The notes under the pieces were generated by a model, which saw only the letters and a list, made by a program, of their open reading frames with translations, was not told the DNA's origin and ran no database searches. The translations under genes and the position numbers were made by a program. Below, one piece after another: positions 42,553-51,256 of a stretch of DNA of 64,000 bases (its first letter is position 1; every line of letters starts with the position of its first letter). The stretch comes from JBEEJL01 sp043744215 (GTDB taxonomy: Bacteria; Pseudomonadota; Gammaproteobacteria; Burkholderiales; JBEEJL01). The stretch is from NCBI GenBank assembly GCA_043744215.1, contig JAYTVC010000083.1, positions 68,914-132,913 of the forward strand, in the 5' to 3' direction.

Positions 42553-42719
42553 ATGTCGTTACCTTGATAATACAAATAGCCAAAAAAAACTTGCAGCCAA
42601 GTACGCAGCCAGTTTGTATCTCGATACTTCAAAGCTATTTTTTATATGTTTCGCAAGGCTGCGCTTAACCCACGGCGCATGCTGCAATTGATTGATTGAA
42701 TAAACTTTAAGAATAGACC

Positions 42720-42782
42720 CGGATTCTGTTAATCCGCAGGTCCCTGGTTCGAACCCCGGTCCGAACCCCGGTCGGGGAGCCA
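42720..42782 (+). other. 3' fragment of tRNA-Asn, possible att-site remnant
   Basis: From the anticodon loop (CTGTTAATCCGCAGGTC) through the T-arm (GGTTCGAACCCCGGT) to CGGGGAGCCA, this copies the 3' half of a bacterial tRNA-Asn(GUU). The 12 bases CCGAACCCCGGT are duplicated inside the T-arm (42,750-42,773 region), and the 5' half (D-arm, acceptor 5' strand) is absent. It cannot give a functional tRNA. tRNA 3' ends are classic integration sites of genomic islands, and this one lies where the FNR-box region stops. Confidence 0.75.
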
Positions 42783-42797
42783 AACAAATGAAAAAGA

Positions 42798-42826
42798 GCT
42801 ACATTTCTGTAGCCCTTATTTTTTCC
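42798..42826. terminator. Rho-independent terminator after the tRNA fragment
   Basis: Stem GCTACA-TTTC-TGTAGC (42,798-42,813) followed by CCTTATTTTTTCC, with an A-rich run on the other side (AAATGAAAAAGA), so it may work in both directions, towards the tRNA fragment side and for the methyltransferase gene ending at 42,855. Confidence 0.6.
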
Positions 42827-42854
42827 ATTAAACGGGAGCTTACGTCGCGAGACG

Positions 42855-43478
42855 TTAATGCCTTTTTGCTTTCGCTTTTTCCGGCGCGCGGTACTCAAAC
42901 ACATCAAGTCTTGCCGGCGGCAAATTGCGCCAGACGACGCTGGAGGCGACGCTCATGAATTCTTCCGGGATGATGCCGTTCTGGTCGCCGTGGTTGTACG
43001 TGTATTGCAGGAATAATCCGTTGGGAGCGAGCACGCGTTGGACTTCGGTGATGATGGCATCGACGTTTTTGCGCGGTAACGAACGCAGCGGCAAACTGGA
43101 GACGACGGCGCTGACTTCAACCGCTTCATCGCCGATCAATTGCCCGATATGCGCGGCGTCGCCCTGACAGACGCGCACTGTGGGGAATCTTTTTTTCAGC
43201 AAGGCCGAAAGTTTGGGGCACATTTCAATAACGACCAGGCGCTCTGGCGCAACGCCGCGCTCTAGCAGTGCTTCGGTCACCACACCGGTGCCGCCACCCA
43301 ATTCGACAATCAGGCCTTTACTGTCTACCGGAACATATGACGCCATGGCCCGCGCAAGCTCGGGCGAACTCGGGCAAATGGATCCTACGCGTGAAGGATT
43401 CGCGATGGCCGAACGCACAAACACCGCAAACGCAAACGGCGCTTCCAAAAACTTGGGCAATTGCGCTTTTTTTCTCAT
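42855..43478 (-). CDS. SAM-dependent methyltransferase, PmtA-like
   Basis: A 207-residue class I methyltransferase: SAM loop VELGGGTGVVTEALLERG, acidic residue in LVVIEMCPKL, and motif SSLPLRSLPRK. The N-terminal AIANPSRVGSICPSSPELARAMA matches the phosphatidylethanolamine N-methyltransferase (PmtA) and rRNA-adenine-dimethylase-like group. ATG 43,478 is preferred over an upstream TTG. It lies just outside the presumed island boundary. Phospholipid methylation is likely but not certain. Confidence 0.85.
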   Translation of the reverse strand: MRKKAQLPKFLEAPFAFAVFVRSAIANPSRVGSICPSSPELARAMASYVPVDSKGLIVELGGGTGVVTEALLERGVAPERLVVIEMCPKLSALLKKRFPTVRVCQGDAAHIGQLIGDEAVEVSAVVSSLPLRSLPRKNVDAIITEVQRVLAPNGLFLQYTYNHGDQNGIIPEEFMSVASSVVWRNLPPARLDVFEYRAPEKAKAKRH

Positions 43479-43591
43479 AATCGGTTTTCTCGTCAAGGCT
43501 TCACGCCCATTCTAAACCAAGTGGAAATAGTGTGTCGTTTTGTCTGGCATTTATCATTCATCAGACAAAGCTGGCAGGCGATGGCAGCTGG

Positions 43592-45589
43592 TTAATACTT
43601 GTTGCCAGCCTTAGCAAATTTTTTTAGCGTCTCATGCTGTAATTCTGCGGCTGCCCTTCTCTCTGCCATTTTGCGTAAGGTGTGGTTGATTTCGTCGGCG
43701 TTTGCCAACTCGGCAACATGCATTTCCGCAACAGTTTGTCCCAAGGGCGCTTGCAAAATCAAATTGGCGTTCCAGCTTTGCCCAGCCCGCATGGCGATAG
43801 GCGAACCAAGCGTATCAATAACATTCGGGTCCAGCCACGGAGCCATCTGTTGTAAAACAATTTTCAGCCGGGGCTTGATTGCGGTTTCCGTCACGCGGCT
43901 GCGCTGGCCCCAATCCACGATGAGATTGCTGCCGGTGGTGGTGGAAGTAAACGGCCCGGTAACGGCCACATCGCGCCTGACGTTGTGACGGTAGAACATC
44001 ATGTATTCTTCAAACAGCATGGCGAAGTCTTCATACTGGCTGGAGAAATTATATTCGTCGCTGGCCTGGTCTGGCGAGAAAAAGCGGGTGATGTCTGCCG
44101 GCATATAGGCTTTCTGCACGGCGCTCGCTGCGGCCCCGGCAAAATTTACCCGTCCGAGGCCGAACATTTCCTGTGACAGCAGCGGCGATGCGCTGGTTAA
44201 CACGTTCGAGCCACGGGTAGTTGATGCGGAAACAGCCTGGTACGGATTAGTTTGCAGGCTCAGATTCGCGCGCGTTGATGAGGGTAAAAAATCATTGGCG
44301 TGGGCTAGCTCGTGATAAAGCAAATCACCCAATTCATAGGTGAGGTAATCAACGCTGCGGGCGATGCGGCGTGTTTTGGGGAAGCCGACACGCGCGTTGT
44401 TGTTGTTCACGACATACCGCCACGGCATCGCATAGTGCAGCTCGCTTCCGAAGCTGGAACGGTAATCCGGCGCTTCGTTGATGACATCGCGCTCAGCCGG
44501 GTTCAGCCAGAGATTTTCCGCATCGAGATAAATGGCGCCAGTTGGAAAATAATAAAACGAGGGCCGCACATGCGAGCCGATAACGATGGCGGTGACGCTA
44601 CCCAGCAGGCGGCGCAAATCGCCGTTCACATCCTGCGTGCGTAAAAATGTTTCGAAGTTGGCGCCCATCCAGTCGTGGGATACGACCACATGATCCATCA
44701 CCTGTTCAACTGTCGGCAATTGCCCCGCCGCTTGCTGGCCTATGAGCGGCAATTTGGAAAACGGGCAAACGTTGGCCGCCGAAATGTCGATGCTGTACAC
44801 GCAGGCGGGCAATGCCGCCGCGTAGGCACCGTCGAATTTATACGCATGCACCGGCGATACTTTGATGCCTTCAAAAAAAGCGCCGCCGCCTGCCGCTGCC
44901 GTCGCGTTTTTTTGTGACACGACAACCCAGGCATCGTCGGCATCCGTTGTGCCCGCCGCTGTGCGCAAGGTGACGCGAAACTTGAACAACTCGTCCCGGC
45001 TCACCAGGGGCGCTTTGAATTGCAATAGCGTGCTGTCGGCCGCAGGGGCTTGTAGTGTCACCGTCGGGCCATCAATTTGCGCCCAGCTAACCGATGTGAC
45101 TGCATCGCCCGTTGCCAGCGTCGGCCAAGCGCGCAACGATACATCGCTGCCGCCAAATACGAATTGATCGGCTCGCGCTGAAATCGTGCTGGTTGTCATA
45201 CCCGCTGTCGCATTGATCGACACATTGCTTGAGCGGGCAATCCCGCTCGCATCGGTGACATCGACATGAAAAGTATAGGTGCCAGCAGCGGGCGGCTCGA
45301 AGCTGATGGCTTGCATGCGCTCGCCATAAAGTGGCAGAATGTCGCCGCCAGTCTGCGTCCATTTCACTGCCCTCAGCGCGCCAGCGCAGCCGAATACCGT
45401 TGCAGCAGCGGGCTTACCCACTGTGGCGCTCCCATCGGCCAGTGTCGCTATGCCGTCAAGCGACGCCGCGCAGGCAACAGCCAGCGCCGATTGCTGATTG
45501 CCCTGGCTATTACCTGTATCCGATCCGCCGCCGCAGGAACCCAGCATCAGGGCGCTTACCGCAATGAGTAATGGTGAAAAAATTTTCAT
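43592..45589 (-). CDS. Secreted lipoprotein with a gluzincin-like HELAH site
   Basis: A 665-residue lipoprotein (lipobox LMLGSC, Cys19) with a Gly/Ser/Gln-rich linker, two Ig/PKD-like beta domains (about 50-130 and 140-225, with the WTQTGG and WAQIDGPTVTL pattern), and a C-terminal domain with DLLYHELAHANDFLPSS (HEXXH at 426-430). An EDFAMLFEEYMMFYRHN segment downstream could supply a third zinc ligand. It looks like a surface metallopeptidase, but I do not recognise the family and no substrate can be named. The ATG at 45,589 is selected because the signal peptide begins there. Confidence 0.8.
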   Translation of the reverse strand: MKIFSPLLIAVSALMLGSCGGGSDTGNSQGNQQSALAVACAASLDGIATLADGSATVGKPAAATVFGCAGALRAVKWTQTGGDILPLYGERMQAISFEPPAAGTYTFHVDVTDASGIARSSNVSINATAGMTTSTISARADQFVFGGSDVSLRAWPTLATGDAVTSVSWAQIDGPTVTLQAPAADSTLLQFKAPLVSRDELFKFRVTLRTAAGTTDADDAWVVVSQKNATAAAGGGAFFEGIKVSPVHAYKFDGAYAAALPACVYSIDISAANVCPFSKLPLIGQQAAGQLPTVEQVMDHVVVSHDWMGANFETFLRTQDVNGDLRRLLGSVTAIVIGSHVRPSFYYFPTGAIYLDAENLWLNPAERDVINEAPDYRSSFGSELHYAMPWRYVVNNNNARVGFPKTRRIARSVDYLTYELGDLLYHELAHANDFLPSSTRANLSLQTNPYQAVSASTTRGSNVLTSASPLLSQEMFGLGRVNFAGAAASAVQKAYMPADITRFFSPDQASDEYNFSSQYEDFAMLFEEYMMFYRHNVRRDVAVTGPFTSTTTGSNLIVDWGQRSRVTETAIKPRLKIVLQQMAPWLDPNVIDTLGSPIAMRAGQSWNANLILQAPLGQTVAEMHVAELANADEINHTLRKMAERRAAAELQHETLKKFAKAGNKY

Positions 45590-45702
45590 AAAATTGAGCG
45601 CAAAGCGCTGCCAAAAAATTGAAGTACAACAGGTTACCAAGTAAACAGCGCAAGCGAAACCTGGTGTATGAATTCAGCCTAAGTGCATTTATCAAACCGA
45701 TA

Positions 45703-45730
45703 AAATATTGTTTATAATCAAATAGTTACA
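45703..45730 (+). promoter_or_regulatory. Recurrent IHF-like motif between lipoprotein and rpoE
   Basis: AAATATTGTTTATAATC followed by AAATAGTTACA. The core 45,716-45,728 is a full match to WATCAA-N4-TTR with an AT-rich 5' flank. The 344-base divergent region between the two genes otherwise shows no clear motif. Confidence 0.6.
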
Positions 45731-45933
45731 ATATCTCACGAATGCGACGATGGATTGTCATCCGCGCCTGTTCGTTAAACAAAATGATGCCATTCACGAA
45801 CCAAACAGTATTCACACCAGTCTCGTGATGACACTTTAAAAAATCAGCAATCAACATGCCCTCATTTAAAACCGCTACAGCTTCTCCGCTAAGTCTTGTG
45901 ATAAGCCTGCAAATGCCGCTACACTTGTGCACC

Positions 45934-46575
45934 ATGAACAAGCGGCCAGAACCATTGAATAATCCCGGCATTATCGTCAAGTCCGATGTGGACCTGGAAT
46001 TGGTCACGCGCGCGCAAAACGGCGACCGCACGGCGTTCGATGCGCTGGTGGTGCGCCATCAGCGTCGACTTGCCAATATTATTTCGCGCTTTGTCCGCAT
46101 TCCGCAGGAAGTGGAAGACGTGACGCAGGAAGCCTTTGTCAAAGCCTACAAAGGCCTTAAATCGTTTCGTGGCGACAGCACATTTTCCACCTGGCTGCAT
46201 CGCATTGGCGTCAACACGGCTAAAAATTATCTGGTCGCACAAAAACGCAAATTGCCCTTGCACAAAACAACCGGCGACGAACAGGAAAACGATTGGCAGG
46301 ACACCAGCCTTGCCGGCGCCAACATGGAAGACCCGGAGCGCCTGCTGCTGGCCAAGCAAATTGGCGAAGCGATTATGTCTGCCATGAACGAACTGCCACA
46401 GGTTGAACGCACCGCACTCACCCTACGTGAACTCGATGGCGAGAGCTACGAAGCCATATCGGTCATCATGAATTGTCCCGTGGGCACCGTGCGCTCGCGC
46501 ATTTTCCGCGCCCGCGAATATATAGCAGCCGCGCTCAAACCCTTACTTGAACCCGGCAGAAGCAAGAGGTGGTAG
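45934..46575 (+). CDS. rpoE: ECF sigma factor RpoE
   Basis: A 213-residue ECF sigma: region 2 (ALVVRHQRRLANIISRFVRI and DVTQEAFVKAYKGLKSFRG, then FSTWLHRIGVNTAKNYL) and region 4 (LPQVERTALTLRELDGESYE, then CPVGTVRSRIFRAREYI). It belongs to the extracytoplasmic-stress RpoE group. ATG 45,934 gives the usual size. An in-frame upstream extension was rejected for lack of conserved content. The gene is followed after one base by an RseA-like anti-sigma gene. Confidence 0.95.
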   Translation: MNKRPEPLNNPGIIVKSDVDLELVTRAQNGDRTAFDALVVRHQRRLANIISRFVRIPQEVEDVTQEAFVKAYKGLKSFRGDSTFSTWLHRIGVNTAKNYLVAQKRKLPLHKTTGDEQENDWQDTSLAGANMEDPERLLLAKQIGEAIMSAMNELPQVERTALTLRELDGESYEAISVIMNCPVGTVRSRIFRAREYIAAALKPLLEPGRSKRW

Positions 46576-46576
46576 T

Positions 46577-46831
46577 GTGAACGAAAAACTTTCTCAAATA
46601 ATAGACAACGAATTCGAAACAGAAAATGTAACGGAGCTAGTCACGTTGCTTGGAAACGATGCCTATGTGCGCGAGCAGTGGACCGTATCGCATTTGATCG
46701 GCGATGCTATCAAAGGCCTGGTCGTCGCTGACGATGGATTCTCGATACGCATTTTTGCAGCGTTGAAAAATGTTCACATCGATCCGCACTACGATCCTTT
46801 ATCCGAACCACAGTACGGATCCGAACCATAA
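46577..46831 (+). CDS. rseA: Very short RseA-like anti-sigma protein
   Basis: An 84-residue protein starting with GTG one base after the rpoE stop. It reads MNEKLSQIIDNEFETENVTE, then GNDAYVREQWTVSHLIGDAIKG, matching the N-terminal cytoplasmic domain of RseA that clamps sigma-E. The membrane helix and periplasmic domain of RseA (about 200 residues in E. coli) are missing, and the C-terminus is acidic (DPHYDPLSEPQYGSEP). It may be a soluble anti-sigma that cannot be released by DegS/RseP cleavage. No RseB or MucD follows. Confidence 0.8.
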   Translation: MNEKLSQIIDNEFETENVTELVTLLGNDAYVREQWTVSHLIGDAIKGLVVADDGFSIRIFAALKNVHIDPHYDPLSEPQYGSEP

Positions 46832-47014
46832 TACTGTGTGTAAATTCTGTCTCTGACACTTATCATCCTCTGATATAATTCGGCCAGCGGTTTTCGCTCC
46901 AGTCTTCCCGCCGTTTCTTCTGCAAATATTTACTTTCTCGTCTGCCTAAGACTGGCGCTACGGTAAACGATAGCGACAGGCCGATGTTGTTTCGCATTTC
47001 ACTATTGGAAATTT

Positions 47015-48460
47015 ATGTCATTCTCATCTCTCGGCCTGTCCGATGAACTGGTTCGTGCTGTCGCCGATAAAGGCTACACCGAGCCCACACCCATTCAAAA
47101 ACAAGCGATACCCGCCGTGTTATCCGGTGGCGATTTACTCGCCGGCGCGCAAACCGGCACCGGCAAAACCGCTGGCTTCGTGTTGCCGATTTTGCATTTG
47201 CTCACCAACAAAAAAACCAAAGGCCCATCCGAAGGCCGCGCGCCCATTCGCGTACTGATCCTCACGCCCACGCGTGAACTCGCCGCGCAAGTCGAAGAAA
47301 GCGTGCGCGATTATGGTAAATATTTGAAGCTCAATTCAATGATGATGTTTGGCGGCGTGAACATCAACCCACAAATCAAACAACTGCGCAGCCGCGTGGA
47401 TATTCTCGTCGCCACACCGGGCCGTTTACTCGACCATGTGCAGCAAAAAACCCTCGACCTGTCGCACATCGAAATTTTTGTGCTCGACGAAGCGGATCGT
47501 ATGCTGGATATGGGTTTCATCCGCGACATCAAACGCGTGATGGCGCTGCTGCCGAAGCATCGGCAAAATTTATTGTTCTCGGCGACGTTCTCGGAAGAAA
47601 TAAAACTGCTCGCTGATAATTTATTGAACAAACCTGCGCTGATCGAAGTGGCACGGCGCAATCAGACGGCGGAATTGATTTCACAAAAAGTGCATCCGGT
47701 AGACCGCGATAAAAAACGTCAGCTTCTCTCGCATCTGATCAAGAAAAACGATTGGCACCAGGTGCTCGTGTTTACGCGCACCAAACATGGCGCGAACCGT
47801 TTGTCCGAACAATTGAACGACGACGGCATTACCGCGATGGCCATCCACGGCAACAAAAGCCAGCCCGCGCGCACCCGCGCTCTCGCGGAATTTAAGGACG
47901 GCAGCCTGCAAGTTTTAGTCGGCACCGACATTGCCGGTCGCGGCATCGACATCAGCGGCTTGCCCCATGTGGTGAATTACGAATTGCCCAATGTGCCCGA
48001 AGACTACGTGCATCGCATCGGCCGCACCGGGCGCGCAGGCGTCGAAGGCGAAGCGATTTCGCTGGTGTGCATCGACGAACATCCCTTTCTGAGCAACATC
48101 GAACGCCTGATTAAACGCGAAATTCCTGTCGAGAAAATTGCCGGCTTCGAGCCCGACCCGCGCATCAAGGCCGAGCCGATTTTGCTGGGCGGGCAACGGC
48201 AAGCGCAGCGTCACGGCCAAAGCCGTGGCGGACAAGCGCGACAAGGTCAGGGACGCGGGCAAGGCCAACCGGGCCAGTCGCAATCGCGCCAAGGCCAGGC
48301 CGCACAAGGCCAAGCCTCGCAAGGCAAAACACACGCGGGCAACATCGCAGCCGTTGTTGGCGCAAAGCCCGCACCGCGCGCTGGGCCCGCCGGCCCGCGC
48401 AGCGGCGCGGCGGCACCAAGACCTGCATCGGCGCGCAGACCGGTGAATCGCGGACGCTAA
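47015..48460 (+). CDS. rhlE: DEAD-box RNA helicase RhlE
   Basis: A 481-residue helicase: Q motif (GYTEPTPIQKQAIP), Walker A AQTGTGKT, PTRELAAQ, DEAD in VLDEADRMLDMGF, SAT (LLFSATF), and HRIGRTGRAG. A Gly/Gln/Arg-rich tail (about 395-481) made of short QGQ/RQG repeats follows, typical of RhlE. It unwinds RNA in ribosome assembly and cold adaptation. A 183-base leader precedes the ATG. Long leaders are common in such genes, but no known riboswitch or cold-shock box was recognised. Confidence 0.95.
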   Translation: MSFSSLGLSDELVRAVADKGYTEPTPIQKQAIPAVLSGGDLLAGAQTGTGKTAGFVLPILHLLTNKKTKGPSEGRAPIRVLILTPTRELAAQVEESVRDYGKYLKLNSMMMFGGVNINPQIKQLRSRVDILVATPGRLLDHVQQKTLDLSHIEIFVLDEADRMLDMGFIRDIKRVMALLPKHRQNLLFSATFSEEIKLLADNLLNKPALIEVARRNQTAELISQKVHPVDRDKKRQLLSHLIKKNDWHQVLVFTRTKHGANRLSEQLNDDGITAMAIHGNKSQPARTRALAEFKDGSLQVLVGTDIAGRGIDISGLPHVVNYELPNVPEDYVHRIGRTGRAGVEGEAISLVCIDEHPFLSNIERLIKREIPVEKIAGFEPDPRIKAEPILLGGQRQAQRHGQSRGGQARQGQGRGQGQPGQSQSRQGQAAQGQASQGKTHAGNIAAVVGAKPAPRAGPAGPRSGAAAPRPASARRPVNRGR

Positions 48461-48591
48461 ATAAAAAACCGTTCGCCCTGAGTAGCGGCTTCATCGCGTA
48501 TTGAAGGGTGAATGGATAATTTACGCAAACCATTTTATTAACGTTAATGTGAGATCGCCTGCAAAGGATTGCCGATCTACTTTTCTCGTGC

Positions 48592-48724
48592 GTCATTCCC
48601 GCGCAGGCGGGAATCCAGCGATATAAATAAGCACTAGATTCCCGCCTTCGCGGGAATGACGGCCAGGCGGGAATCCTGCGATATAAATAAGCCACTAGAT
48701 TCCCGCCTTCGCGGGAATGACGAC
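48592..48724. repeat. Two tandem palindromic repeat units (REP/NEMIS-like)
   Basis: Two near-identical units (about 61-64 bases) contain inverted arms ATTCCCGC...GCGGGAAT around a GATATAAATAAGC core. The outer ends read GTCATTCCCGCGCAGGCGGG and CCCGCCTTCGCGGGAATGAC. Such CGTCATTCCCGC palindromes are frequent intergenic repeats in Proteobacteria. They fill much of the 334-base gap between rhlE and ychJ. The interval from 48,461 to 48,591 shows only a fragment of the CGTTCG-CCTGAG type repeat. Confidence 0.9.
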
Positions 48725-48761
48725 GATGTTTTGAATCTAAAGCAGCCTTATCAAAATGATA

Positions 48762-48789
48762 AATAATTGAATATAATCAAATACTTATA
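48762..48789 (+). promoter_or_regulatory. Recurrent IHF-like motif directly before ychJ
   Basis: AATAATTGAATATAATC then AAATACTTATA. A full IHF consensus match lies at 48,775-48,787. The motif ends only six bases before the ATG at 48,795, and no Shine-Dalgarno is visible. The embedded TATAAT could be a -10 element giving a leader of about 11 bases. Confidence 0.6.
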
Positions 48790-48794
48790 TAATA

Positions 48795-49196
48795 ATGCAC
48801 TCAGACGTTAAAGCGCCTTGTTATTGCGGCAATCAAAAAACTTTTGCGCATTGTTGCGCGCAATATCTCAACAAAAATAGTATCGCGCCAAACGCCGAAG
48901 CGTTGATGCGTTCGCGCTACACCTCCTACGTTTTAGAATGCGAAGATTATTTACTCGCCACCTGGCACACCACAACCCGCCCTGCTTCGCTCGCGCTCAA
49001 CACCGAACCCAAAACAAAATGGCTCGGCCTCGAAGTCATTCGGCATGAAGTGAATGCGCAGAATGCCAGCCGAGCCATCGTTGAATTTATCGCGCGCTAC
49101 AAAGTGAATGGCCGTGCGCATCGCTTGCATGAGGTGAGTCATTTTGTGCGTGAAGATGGCGTGTGGTTTTATGTAGATGGCATCACCAAGCCATAG
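48795..49196 (+). CDS. ychJ: YchJ-family SEC-C protein
   Basis: A 133-residue protein with an N-terminal SEC-C zinc motif (PCYCGNQKTFAHCC) and the YchJ/UPF0225 core ALMRSRYTSYVLECEDYLLATW and GLEVIRHE, ending in HEVSHFVREDGVWFYVDG. The C-terminal second SEC-C motif present in some homologues is missing. Function is not established. The ATG lies six bases after the AT-rich motif. Confidence 0.9.
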   Translation: MHSDVKAPCYCGNQKTFAHCCAQYLNKNSIAPNAEALMRSRYTSYVLECEDYLLATWHTTTRPASLALNTEPKTKWLGLEVIRHEVNAQNASRAIVEFIARYKVNGRAHRLHEVSHFVREDGVWFYVDGITKP

Positions 49197-49315
49197 CCAT
49201 CACATCACTCCAATACTCACATCCCCTCCCCTTCAAGAGGAGGAGCGTCGCTCCATTCGACTGCCACCTCTATAGCCGGTAAAATCCACACTTCACTCAA
49301 TTAGCAGCAAACGCC

Positions 49316-50965
49316 ATGACCAGCCTCAACGAATTACCCCTCACCGACGAACCGCGCAACGCCCCTGCCGAACTCATCGCGCGCGAAGTAAAGCGTCGCC
49401 GCACCTTCGGCATCATCTCGCACCCGGACGCGGGCAAGACGACGCTCACGGAAAAACTATTGCTGTTCTCCGGCGCGATTCAACTCGCTGGCACGGTAAA
49501 GGGCCGCAAGAGCGGCCGCCATGCGACATCCGACTGGATGGACATCGAAAAGCAGCGCGGCATTTCCGTCGCCAGCTCGGTGATGCAATTCGATTTTCGC
49601 GATCACACGGTGAACCTGCTCGATACGCCGGGCCACCAGGATTTTTCAGAAGACACCTATCGCGTGCTCACCGCCGTCGATTCTGCGCTGATGGTGATCG
49701 ACGCGGCCAAAGGCGTGGAAACACAAACCATCAAACTCTTAAACGTGTGCCGCATGCGTAACACGCCCATCATCACCTTTATCAACAAAATGGACCGCGA
49801 GACGCGCGACCCGTTGGAGTTGCTCGATGAAGTCGAATCGGTGCTCAAAATTCAGTGCGCGCCGGTGACGTGGCCCATCGGCATGGGCAAAAGTTTTCGC
49901 GGCGTGTATCACTTGTTGCGTGATGAAATTTTGTTGTTCACACCGGGCGAAGAAAAAGCCAATCAAGCAGTCGAAGTCATCAAAGGCATCGATAACCCGC
50001 GTCTGGCCGCCATGTTTCCGATGGAAATTGCGCAATTAAAAATGGAAGTCGAACTCGTACACGGCGCATCGCATCCTTTCGATTTGGTTAGATTTTTAGA
50101 GGGCAAACAAACGCCGGTTTTTTTCGGCTCGGCCATTAACAACTTCGGCGTGCGCGAAATTTTGGATGCACTCATCGACTGGGCACCGAGTCCGCGCGCG
50201 CGCGACGCGACCATCCGCGATGTCGATCCGAACGAGCAAAATTTCAGCGGCTTCGTGTTCAAAATCCAGGCGAATATGGATGCCAACCACCGCGACCGCA
50301 TCGCCTTTTTGCGCGTGTGCTCCGGCCGCTTTGAGCGCGGCATGAAAATAAAACATTTGCGCTTGGAGCGCGAAATAAGAGTCTCCAACGTCGTCACCTT
50401 CATGGCCGCCAGCCGCGAGCAAGTCGAAGAAGCCTACGCCGGCGACATCATCGGCCTGCCCAACCACGGCAACATGCAAATCGGCGACAGCTTCAGTGAA
50501 GGCGAACCGCTGCAATTCACCGGCATCCCCTACTTTGCGCCAGAAATTTTCCGCTCCGTGCGCATCCGCAACCCGATCAAGGTCAAGCAATTGCACAAGG
50601 GCCTGCAACAGTTGGGCGAAGAAGGCGCGGTGCAAGTATTTAAACCCGTCAACGGCGGCGACTTGATACTCGGCGCAGTCGGCACATTGCAATTCGACGT
50701 CGTCGCCAGCCGCCTGCAAAACGAATACGGCGTCGATGCCGTGTTCGAAGGCACGCAAACCAACAGCGCCCGATGGGTCACCTGCGAGGACAAAAAAATG
50801 CTCGCCGACTTCGAGAGAGCGTTAGCCCACAACGTCGCCTTTGATGCCGCCAACAACATGGCCTACCTCGCGCCGTCGAATATCAATCTTGAACTCACGC
50901 AGGAACGCTGGCCGAAGCTCACGTTTCACGCAACAAGGGAACATGCGGTGAAGTTGGGAAGTTAA
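49316..50965 (+). CDS. prfC: Peptide chain release factor 3
   Basis: A 549-residue translational GTPase: G1 ISHPDAGKTT, switch I region GRHATSDWMDIEKQRGISV, G3 DTPGHQD, G4 NKMD, then the domain II/III regions typical of RF3 (VGTLQFDVVASRLQNEYGVD). It removes RF1/RF2 from the ribosome after peptide release. It is about 20 residues longer than E. coli RF3, from the N-terminal extension. Its last 110 bases are duplicated at 51,908. Confidence 0.95.
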   Translation: MTSLNELPLTDEPRNAPAELIAREVKRRRTFGIISHPDAGKTTLTEKLLLFSGAIQLAGTVKGRKSGRHATSDWMDIEKQRGISVASSVMQFDFRDHTVNLLDTPGHQDFSEDTYRVLTAVDSALMVIDAAKGVETQTIKLLNVCRMRNTPIITFINKMDRETRDPLELLDEVESVLKIQCAPVTWPIGMGKSFRGVYHLLRDEILLFTPGEEKANQAVEVIKGIDNPRLAAMFPMEIAQLKMEVELVHGASHPFDLVRFLEGKQTPVFFGSAINNFGVREILDALIDWAPSPRARDATIRDVDPNEQNFSGFVFKIQANMDANHRDRIAFLRVCSGRFERGMKIKHLRLEREIRVSNVVTFMAASREQVEEAYAGDIIGLPNHGNMQIGDSFSEGEPLQFTGIPYFAPEIFRSVRIRNPIKVKQLHKGLQQLGEEGAVQVFKPVNGGDLILGAVGTLQFDVVASRLQNEYGVDAVFEGTQTNSARWVTCEDKKMLADFERALAHNVAFDAANNMAYLAPSNINLELTQERWPKLTFHATREHAVKLGS

Positions 50966-51245
50966 GCAAAACAAAAGCCGTTCGTCCTGAGCCCAGTCGA
51001 AGGATGCGCTCCATTCATGGTTCGACAAGCTCACCACGAACGGATATTTTAGCGAGCGCGATGTGTATCGGTTTAAGCGGCGGAGTAGATTTTATTTTTT
51101 GGTGATGGGGACGCTGCGCTTTGCCCATCCTACGAATTCTAAATACCAACACAAGCTGACAAATCAACCAAGAAATTCCCACCCCTTCAAGGCGAGAGCC
51201 AGTGCGGGGATGGCTGAAACGCTACACCACCGACTAAAGTAAAGT
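50858..51245. repeat. Duplicated segment, copy A
   Basis: From the prfC 3' end through the intergenic region up to just before the gene at 51,257. Copy B (51,908-52,298) matches it over its whole length with small indels. The segment includes the palindromic element at 50,978 and a stretch GCGCTTTGCCCATCCTACGA that also occurs downstream of the gene at 51,257. It fills the 291-base gap after prfC. Confidence 0.85.
50978..51043. repeat. Palindromic intergenic repeat, copy 1
   Basis: CCGTTCGTCCTGAGCCCAGT at the left and TTCGACAAGCTCACCACGAA-CGG at the right form an imperfect hairpin of the widespread type CCGTTCGT...ACGAACGG. A second copy is at 52,032-52,097. Confidence 0.85.
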
Positions 51246-51256
51246 GAGATATCGAC

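Noticed and set aside
42720..42782. A complete tRNA gene
   Set aside because: The acceptor 5' strand and D-arm are absent and the T-arm has an internal duplication, so only a 3' fragment is supported.
48592..48724. A possible CRISPR array from the repeated ATTCCCGC units
   Set aside because: Only two units, each palindromic with no unique spacers and no cas genes nearby. They are intergenic palindromes.
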